This document shows positions 26,979 through 32,444 of a stretch of DNA of 34,412 nucleotides, in pieces (position 1 is the first letter of the stretch; every line of letters begins with the position of its first letter). Source of the DNA: Saprospiraceae bacterium (GTDB taxonomy: Bacteria > Bacteroidota > Bacteroidia > Chitinophagales > Saprospiraceae); contig JAHDBJ010000048.1 of NCBI GenBank assembly GCA_020630435.1, positions 1 through 34,412 of the forward strand, in the 5' to 3' direction. The notes beneath the pieces were generated by a model. That model did no database searches. It saw nothing but the letters and a program-made list of their open reading frames with translations, and was not told the origin of the DNA. Made by a program: the position numbers and the translations under genes.

Positions 26979-27510
26979 TAGACATATTGAAAAATCGTTT
27001 TAACGATTTACAACAGAGCAATTATGGCACATTCGTTAGCAAAAAATTGGATACATATTATTTTTACAACAAAAAATCGACAAGCCCTTATTTCTAAAGA
27101 ATTAGAAAGTAAGATTTATATTATTTTCAAAGAAGAAACAGAAAAAATGGATTGTTATCTTAGTCGAGTAAATGGTATGCCAGACCATGTACATTTGTTA
27201 GTTTTATTACACCCATCGAAAACTTTAGCCGATTATGTAAAACAGATTAAAGGGGTTAGTTCATATCATGTCAATCAAAATAATTGGATACCCGATAAGT
27301 TTAGTTGGCAAAAGGGATACGGAGCCTTTTCAGTAAGTAAATCGCAATTAGGTAAAGTTCAAAAATATATTGAACGCCAAAAAGAACATCACGATTTGAT
27401 GAATTTAGAAACCGAATGGAATCGATTTCTTGATATTAATGATCTAAATAAAAACGGTTAAAACCGTTAAATATTTTTTATACATCTCGCCACACCGTTA
27501 AAACGGTGAG
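26946..27510 (+). mobile_element. IS200-like element inserted between cas8 and cas7
   Basis: A Y1 transposase gene is flanked by palindromes of the same family. The left end has CCACCGTT-TC-AACGGTGG (26947-26964), then AAATCGTT-TT-AACGATTT (26992-27009). The right end has AACGGTT-AA-AACCGTT (27453-27468), then CACCGTT-AA-AACGGTG (27493-27508). Outer palindromes at both ends share CACCGTT/AACGGTG, as expected for subterminal hairpins recognised by a single-strand HUH transposase. No tnpB is present and no target duplication is apparent, in line with IS200 mechanism. The exact ends are estimated. Confidence 0.75.
27024..27461 (+). CDS. tnpA: IS200/IS605-family Y1 transposase
   Basis: The 145-residue protein has the HUH motif in MPDHVHLLV (His55, His57) and a catalytic Tyr115 in KVQKYIERQKEHH. 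Both the size and the order are those of IS200 TnpA, which cuts and joins single-stranded DNA through a 5'-phosphotyrosine link. The stop codon lies inside the AACGGTT/AACCGTT palindrome at the right end. It appears intact, so the element could be active. It interrupts the cas operon in the same orientation, and readthrough transcription of cas7 and cas5 would have to cross four hairpins. Confidence 0.92.
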   Translation: MAHSLAKNWIHIIFTTKNRQALISKELESKIYIIFKEETEKMDCYLSRVNGMPDHVHLLVLLHPSKTLADYVKQIKGVSSYHVNQNNWIPDKFSWQKGYGAFSVSKSQLGKVQKYIERQKEHHDLMNLETEWNRFLDINDLNKNG

Positions 27511-27526
27511 CTAAAAAACAATTATT

Positions 27527-28513
27527 ATGCAAAATAAAAATATAGCATCTATTTCCATTAGTGGAGAAATTACCCTAAATCTACATTCCCTAAATAACGA
27601 AGGTGGAGAAGGAAATCAAATAATTACTCGTCAATTATCAATTATTGATAAAGACGGAAAACAACATACCGTAAATGGCATTAGTGGAGATATGTTTAAA
27701 CATATTCACGCTGTACATTTAGTTAACCATGCTGTTGAAAATGAATTAAAATTGAGTTCATTTTCAAAATTGAATAACCCAAATCGTATTTCTGCAAAAA
27801 AGGATCTGGAACCTTATTTTACAAAAACAAAAAAACCAAATAAAACATCCGCAGATGTAGTTGATGCAATTGTGAATGTTTGTGCAGTTTGTGATTTGCA
27901 TGGAGTCTTAATTACCGATAAAGTAGGTGATAATAAGAACAGTACAAACACTCCTCGAAAATCCTGTATTGAATATGGCTGGACAATAGGTATACCTACT
28001 AAAAATGGTACAGAAAGTTATGTCCACACTAAATTAGTTCCCAATGCTGGAGAGCAAGGGAGTGGAACTTCAAGCAATGAAGGGCAAAATATTTTTCATC
28101 GCCCTGCCAATCATGGTTCCTATGCCTTTGTTTGTAATATAGATGCATATCGAGTTGGCTTTAATGATATGTCAAGAACCTATGCGATTACTGATAAACA
28201 AAGACAGGCACGTTATAAAGCAGTCATTCAAAGTTTAATTAGTTCTATTATCAATCCAAGAGGTGCAATGACAAGTACTCAAAAGCCACATATTACAGAT
28301 TTTAAAGGTGTGGTAACATATACAACAAGTTTAATCCCTGCTCCAACAGTTAGTGCTATCAACGAATCTTATAGAGAAGAAATTGCTAATATAACTAATT
28401 CTTTAAATGAGTTAGAAAAAGAAAGTATATATGCTAAGAAATTTGATAGTATTTCAGCATTAACAGAAATTTTAGTGGACTTAGCTTCTGCATCACCTTA
28501 TAAAATTGTTTAA
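27527..28513 (+). CDS. cas7: Cas7 (Cst2/DevR-type) Cascade backbone
   Basis: The 328-residue protein begins IASISISGEITLNLHSLNNEGGEGNQ, the first strand of a Cas7 RRM fold. It contains the DevR-family features GDMFKHIHAVHLV, the PRKSCIEYGW segment, a glycine-rich GEQGSGTSSNEGQN loop near FHRPANHGSYAFVCNID, and RGAMTSTQKPHI. Cas7 subunits polymerise along the crRNA. The length and motifs fit the I-A/I-B Cst2/DevR group. The start lies 16 bp after the right-hand IS palindrome, so the element may have displaced its original upstream region. cas5 starts 1 bp after its stop. Confidence 0.9.
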   Translation: MQNKNIASISISGEITLNLHSLNNEGGEGNQIITRQLSIIDKDGKQHTVNGISGDMFKHIHAVHLVNHAVENELKLSSFSKLNNPNRISAKKDLEPYFTKTKKPNKTSADVVDAIVNVCAVCDLHGVLITDKVGDNKNSTNTPRKSCIEYGWTIGIPTKNGTESYVHTKLVPNAGEQGSGTSSNEGQNIFHRPANHGSYAFVCNIDAYRVGFNDMSRTYAITDKQRQARYKAVIQSLISSIINPRGAMTSTQKPHITDFKGVVTYTTSLIPAPTVSAINESYREEIANITNSLNELEKESIYAKKFDSISALTEILVDLASASPYKIV

Positions 28514-28514
28514 T

Positions 28515-29195
28515 ATGGAAGGCTTGAAATTTTCAGCCGTATATCGACCAACCACCCTATTTTCTTTGAAAGATAGTAAGTCTACGAATTCAGGAGCCAA
28601 AAGTCTTTTTTTACCATCTCCATATTCTATCAAAATGGCTATTCTTAATCAGGCAATTACTTTAGATGGTGTTGATTTTGAGGAGAATGGTAAGAAGAAT
28701 GAATGGTTTAGATATGTAAGAGACATCAAGATTAATTATTTTTTACAAGGAAACTTCTGTGTAAATAATTGTTTTGTAAAAATCTTAAAACCAAGTAGGA
28801 ACAGACCAGGAGAAGTCCAAAAGACAGTAAGTTTTCGAGAATACGTTCACATAAATACACCGATAGAAATTATTCTTACTGTTCAAGATAAACATCAAAA
28901 AGTCTTTTTAAAAAAATATCTACATAAGATTAATTATTTTGGTAAACGTGGTTGCTTTTTTCAATTTCTAGAATATAAAAATCAACCATCCGAAGCTAAT
29001 GTAAGACCTTTTGGAGGCAACTTCTTACAATCGGGTATTTTACAAGAATATGATGATTTTGGAGAGAAATATGCTTTTGCAGATGTAAATAATTATGGTG
29101 GAAAAACTACCGTTAAGCGTACAAAGTTAATTTTCACTTTACCAATATTTAGAGAACAGTCATCTAAGTCTTATACCCAGTATCTAGTAAAATAA
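28515..29195 (+). CDS. cas5: Cas5 Cascade subunit
   Basis: The 226-residue protein starts at the ATG 1 bp after the cas7 stop, giving translational coupling; an earlier in-frame TTG at 28506 overlaps cas7. It shows an N-terminal RAMP strand (LKFSAVYRPTTLFSLK), the PSPYSIKMAIL helix typical of Cas5, and the segment NYFGKRGCFFQFLE, which fits the glycine-rich Cas5 core. Cas5 caps the 5' handle of crRNA and contacts Cas8. It is complete at the C-terminus (TQYLVK) before the remnant region 29196-29508. Confidence 0.87.
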   Translation: MEGLKFSAVYRPTTLFSLKDSKSTNSGAKSLFLPSPYSIKMAILNQAITLDGVDFEENGKKNEWFRYVRDIKINYFLQGNFCVNNCFVKILKPSRNRPGEVQKTVSFREYVHINTPIEIILTVQDKHQKVFLKKYLHKINYFGKRGCFFQFLEYKNQPSEANVRPFGGNFLQSGILQEYDDFGEKYAFADVNNYGGKTTVKRTKLIFTLPIFREQSSKSYTQYLVK

Positions 29196-29343
29196 AAGTT
29201 TAAGGTTTAAGGATGGGATAGAAGAAGCATTTGAAAAATATGGATTAATTTATTTATCTCTATGGAATAAAAACGAAATTTATTCTTTAGAAAATGGACT
29301 AAATGAAGCAAAATTTGAAGCAGTTGACGATCAATTTTTTTAA
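29191..29343 (+). pseudogene. Coding remnant between cas5 and cas4 (possible cas3 3' end)
   Basis: An open stretch without a start codon reads GIEEAFEKYGLIYLSLW, then NEIYSLENGLNEAKFEAVDDQFF, and a stop at 29341-29343. It looks like the C-terminal end of a lost gene rather than random sequence. The spot between cas5 and cas4 is where cas3 sits in standard I-B operons, and the pattern IYSLENGL resembles the tail of canonical Cas3 proteins, so a deleted older cas3 is one explanation (inference, weak). The stretch TTTAAGGTTTAAGGATGGGA at its left edge resembles half of the hairpin at 29433-29483, which suggests a REP-mediated deletion removed the rest. Confidence 0.4.
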
Positions 29344-29349
29344 TATCGT

Positions 29350-29396
29350 AAATCCCAAATAAGGGACACTTTGGAAGTGTCCCTTATTTGGGATTT
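29350..29396. repeat. REP-like hairpin 1
   Basis: A perfect inverted repeat with 22-bp arms and a 3-base loop has the core AAGGGACACTT / AAGTGTCCCTT. It shares the GGGACACTT core with the next hairpin, marking both as members of one REP family mobilised by the adjacent transposase. Confidence 0.85.
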
Positions 29397-29432
29397 ATTT
29401 AAAACCATTCTCATGACCACCTTACAACAAGA

Positions 29433-29483
29433 TTAAGGATTAAGGATGGGACACTTTTAAAGTGTCCCATCCTTAATCCTTAA
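29433..29483. repeat. REP-like hairpin 2
   Basis: A perfect inverted repeat with 25-bp arms around one central base has arms ending in GGATGGGACACTTT and internal direct repeats of TTAAGGA. It lies 25 bases upstream of the REP-associated transposase start and could both serve as its DNA substrate and reduce readthrough within the cas operon. Confidence 0.85.
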
Positions 29484-29508
29484 AATCTTAAACGTTTAAA
29501 ACGAATGT

Positions 29509-30129
29509 ATGAAAATTAATTATTGGGTAAAGCTAGAAGCAAATAAATGTTACCATATTTATAATAGGGCGGTAGGATGGGATAATCTATTTGTATCTCC
29601 TAGAAATTATGCTTTTTTTGTAGGGCGCTGGCGTAAGTATATCGAACCATTCTTTTCGACGTATGCATTTTGTCTAATGCCGAATCATTTTCATTTCCTA
29701 GCCAAAGTCAAACCCCTAACAACTAGCGTTCAAAAAGAAATCAAGCAACTCAAAACCAACAAAAGTTTAGCTTTTTTGGAAGACCGTATTTCAGAAAATG
29801 ACTTTTACACTTCTCTTTTTAAAGCGATGTTTAACAGTTATTCGTTAGCATTTAACAAAGAACAAAAACGAACAGGAAGTTTATTTCAATCCAAATTCAA
29901 GAGAATACTCGTTCGGGATCAAGAGCATTTCAAATATTTAGTACAATACATTCACAACAATCCTATTCATCATGGTTTTTGTAGTCAAATGGACGATTGG
30001 GCATATTCTTCCTTCTTGTTATATCTCCTAGATTCAGAAACATGGCTCGCTCAAAAACCAACATTGAAAGCCTTTGGTTCGTTGGAGGATTTTATAAAAT
30101 CCCATCGGGAATTTCGACTTAAAATTTAA
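29509..30129 (+). CDS. REP-associated tyrosine transposase (RAYT)
   Basis: The 206-residue Y1-type protein has the HUH motif in CLMPNHFHFLAK (His60, His62), KRTGSLFQSKFKR, and the catalytic Tyr147 in YLVQYIHNNPIHHGF. This is the typical TnpA-REP pattern, distinct from the shorter IS200 enzyme at 27024. RAYTs cut and join REP hairpins as single strands. Two long hairpins with a shared core lie immediately upstream. Its stop is only 8 bp from the cas4 start, so the element is wedged tightly between cas5 and cas4. It seems intact. Confidence 0.92.
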   Translation: MKINYWVKLEANKCYHIYNRAVGWDNLFVSPRNYAFFVGRWRKYIEPFFSTYAFCLMPNHFHFLAKVKPLTTSVQKEIKQLKTNKSLAFLEDRISENDFYTSLFKAMFNSYSLAFNKEQKRTGSLFQSKFKRILVRDQEHFKYLVQYIHNNPIHHGFCSQMDDWAYSSFLLYLLDSETWLAQKPTLKAFGSLEDFIKSHREFRLKI

Positions 30130-30137
30130 TAAAAAAC

Positions 30138-30632
30138 ATGACCACCGCCACCCACATTGCTTACTACCATTTGTGCCATCGAAAACTGTGGTTGTTTCAT
30201 CATGGATTGAATATGGAGCAACACTCGGATTTAGTAAAAGAAGGCAAACAAATCCATGAAACTAGTTATGGACAAAGAGCCGAACGGTATCGAGAAATTG
30301 CCATAGAGAAAATCAAAATAGATTACTATGATCCGAAGTTGAAGATTGTACGAGAAGTTAAAAAATCTAACAAACGAGAAGCAGCACACATCGCCCAATT
30401 GAAATACTATCTTTTTGTATTAGAACGTAATGAGATAGAAGCATTATACGGTGTTTTAGAATATCCCAAATTGCGAGAAACAGAAGAAGTCTGGTTAAGT
30501 GATATTGATAGATTGGCGATTCTTGAATGGGAAAAAGGGGTGCAAGAAATTATTACCGAAGAAACCTGTCCGAATCTAATCAAAAAGACACTATGCAAAA
30601 GATGTGCGTATTATGAATTTTGTTTTAGTTGA
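30138..30632 (+). CDS. cas4: CRISPR adaptation exonuclease Cas4
   Basis: The 164-residue protein is a RecB-like nuclease with GKQIH (His40), Asp in KIDYYD, EVK (Glu73, Lys75) and QLKYY (Gln87, Tyr91). The iron-sulfur cysteines are Cys13 (HLCHRKLW) and a C-terminal cluster, Cys153, Cys156 and Cys162 (CKRCAYYEFC). Cas4 trims prespacers and selects PAM-oriented ends for Cas1-Cas2. It is complete. Its first codons (CATGACCACC at 30137-30146) are repeated at 29412-29421 on the far side of the RAYT gene. The gene is followed by a truncated four-helix-bundle gene. Confidence 0.93.
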   Translation: MTTATHIAYYHLCHRKLWLFHHGLNMEQHSDLVKEGKQIHETSYGQRAERYREIAIEKIKIDYYDPKLKIVREVKKSNKREAAHIAQLKYYLFVLERNEIEALYGVLEYPKLRETEEVWLSDIDRLAILEWEKGVQEIITEETCPNLIKKTLCKRCAYYEFCFS

Positions 30633-30639
30633 TGTGATG

Positions 30640-30822
30640 ATGTCTTTTATGAAAAAAGAAAACCCAATTTTAGAGTTATCCTTAAAATTTGCTTTAAAGA
30701 TTATTGACTATTCAGAGTTACTAGAACAGCATAAAAAATATGTAGTTGCTAGGGAATTATTGCGTTCTGGGACTTCTATTGGAGCAAATACCAATGAAGT
30801 CCAAACTGTACTTCACTACTAA
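30640..30822 (+). pseudogene. Truncated four-helix bundle (S23 / 23S rRNA intervening-sequence) protein
   Basis: The frame MSFMKKENPILELSLKFALKIIDYSELL continues with KKYVVARELLRSGTSIGANTNEV, the well-known first half of the S23 four-helix-bundle family (normally about 115-120 residues). After NEVQ it runs into an unrelated TVLHY and stops, so about half of the protein is missing. It lies 7 bp after cas4 and about 90 bp before cas1. The function of the family is unknown, and here it is presumably dead cargo left from an insertion into the adaptation module. ATG codons at 30640 and 30649 are both possible starts. Confidence 0.75.
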
Positions 30823-30912
30823 CGGATTTATGACCTATCCAAAAACTATTATCTAAAATAATTAGCACCACAAAACAAAAAATAAAATAACAACTATTAG
30901 CACATTAGCACT

Positions 30913-31920
30913 ATGAAAAAAAATTATTATTTATTTAATCCAGGGCGATTGAGCCGCAAAGACAACACCCTAAAATTTATGGCAGTAGACAATAGTGGTA
31001 CTGGAAACAAAGCGAAGTATTTACCTATTGAGGCAGTAGAAAACCTATATGTGTTTGGTAGTGTCGATGCGAATAGTGCATTATATAACTTTTTAGGAAA
31101 GCAAAAGGTGGGTGTTCATTTTTTTGATTATTACGAACATTATACAGGTAGTTTTCAGCCAAAAGATTATTTACTAGCAGGTAAGATGCAAGTGGAACAA
31201 ACTAAAGCATATATCAGCAAAAAGCGACGCTTGCACATCGCCCAAAATTTTATTGAAGCAGCTAGTTTTAATATGCTAAAAAATCTTCGTTATTATGCTA
31301 ATCGGGGAAGAGAACTTTATGGACAACTTGAAGAAATCGAACAATATCGGATGAGTATTTTAGAATGTGATAATATTCCAGAACTAATGGGTATAGAGGG
31401 GAATTGCAGGCAGAGTTATTATAGTGGATTTGAACATATCATAACAGATTTCAGAATGAATGGTCGCCACAAACAACCCCCTTCTAATGAAGTAAATGCT
31501 TTGATTTCTTTTGGGAATATGATGTGTTATACATTGGCCTTGGATCAAATCTATCATACACAACTCAATCCTACCATCAGTTTTTTACATGAGCCTGGTT
31601 ATAGGAGATATTCCTTAGCCTTAGATATTGCCGAAGTTTTCAAACCTATATTGGTAGATAGGTTAATTTTCAGATTATTCAATAAACGAGAGATTCAAGC
31701 ACAACATTTTGAGCAGCAATTAAACGGATGCTTTTTGAAAGACTCAGGCAGAAAGATTTTCATACGAGCTTTTGAAGAAAAACTAAAAGAAACGATTGTT
31801 CATAGAACGCTAAAAAAGAAGGTAAGTTATAAAAGATTAGTCCGTTTAGAATGCTATAAATTGGCTAAATATATTCTAAAAATGGAATCGTCTTATCGTA
31901 CCTTTAAAATTTGGTGGTAA
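30913..31920 (+). CDS. cas1: CRISPR integrase Cas1
   Basis: The 335-residue protein has the N-terminal beta domain (1-80; NPGRLSRKDNTL, VENLYVFGSVDAN) and the helical catalytic domain with metal ligands Glu162 (MGIEGNCR), His226 (FLHEPGYRRYSLALD) and Glu241 (IAEVFKP). These match the I-B-type Cas1 pattern. Cas1 with Cas2 integrates new spacers at the leader-proximal repeat. As the only Cas1 here, it probably feeds both arrays, whose leaders share the same architecture. The start ATG gives MKKNYYLF, the usual opening. Confidence 0.96.
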   Translation: MKKNYYLFNPGRLSRKDNTLKFMAVDNSGTGNKAKYLPIEAVENLYVFGSVDANSALYNFLGKQKVGVHFFDYYEHYTGSFQPKDYLLAGKMQVEQTKAYISKKRRLHIAQNFIEAASFNMLKNLRYYANRGRELYGQLEEIEQYRMSILECDNIPELMGIEGNCRQSYYSGFEHIITDFRMNGRHKQPPSNEVNALISFGNMMCYTLALDQIYHTQLNPTISFLHEPGYRRYSLALDIAEVFKPILVDRLIFRLFNKREIQAQHFEQQLNGCFLKDSGRKIFIRAFEEKLKETIVHRTLKKKVSYKRLVRLECYKLAKYILKMESSYRTFKIWW

Positions 31921-31973
31921 GGAATAAGGTGATCTGCTAATATGTTGATGTATTTAATCTAAAAATAGAGCAA

Positions 31974-32237
31974 ATGTATTGTATTTTGGTTTATGATATT
32001 GGAGAAAAAAGGGTTGCAAAGATGTTGAAATTATGTCGTCAATATTTGAATTGGATTCAGAATTCGGTATTTGAAGGGAATATCTCTAGTTTGAAATTAA
32101 AAGAGTTGAAGTATAAGGCATCTCAGATTATGGATAAAGAATACGATAGCTTAATCATTTTTACGAGTAGAAATCCTAGATGGTTAGAAAAAGAAGTGAT
32201 TGGAAAAGAGCGAAATAGTTTAGATGTATTCTTGTAG
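31974..32237 (+). CDS. cas2: CRISPR adaptation protein Cas2
   Basis: The 87-residue protein has a ferredoxin-like fold with MYCILVYDIG (Asp8) and the conserved middle RQYLNWIQNSVFEGNISS. Cas2 dimers bridge two Cas1 dimers and set spacer length. The stop codon overlaps GTCGTCAA (32237-32244), a variant of the GTCGTCGA motif of both CRISPR leaders, so the leader of array 2 starts immediately at the end of the gene. Confidence 0.96.
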   Translation: MYCILVYDIGEKRVAKMLKLCRQYLNWIQNSVFEGNISSLKLKELKYKASQIMDKEYDSLIIFTSRNPRWLEKEVIGKERNSLDVFL

Positions 32238-32444
32238 TCGTCAATGATATTTATTTTATGATATAAATAATCATTTTTTAAAACTGTAAAACATAAAACA
32301 TTGATATTAAATGATTTAATTTGTCGTCGAAGCAAGGAGTAAATCCTATCATTGAGTATTGACGACTATTGTGTTGTTTTTTGTTGATAAATTAGTTTGA
32401 TAATACATTGATTTATAATATATTTACATATATCTGTCTAACGG
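32238..32444 (+). promoter_or_regulatory. Leader of CRISPR array 2
   Basis: The 207-bp leader between cas2 and array 2 contains GTCGTCGA (32323-32330) and TTGACGAC (32359-32366) with exactly 28 bases between them, as in leader 1. TTTG (32396-32399), 19 bases and TATATTTA (32419-32426) follow. The sequence CTAACGG joins the first repeat. An extra GTCGTCAA copy lies at its left edge. The promoter-proximal 70 bases are clearly homologous to leader 1, while the left half is not alignable. Confidence 0.75.
32396..32426 (+). promoter_or_regulatory. Putative pre-crRNA promoter of array 2
   Basis: TTTG-N19-TATATTTA ends 18 bases before the first repeat and has the same elements and spacing as array 1, seven of eight -7 positions matching TAnnTTTG. 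Confidence 0.55.

Noticed and set aside
26946-27510. Possibility of a full IS605-type element with TnpB or an associated omega RNA
   Set aside because: Only the Y1 transposase is present; no RuvC-like reading frame lies within or beside the element.
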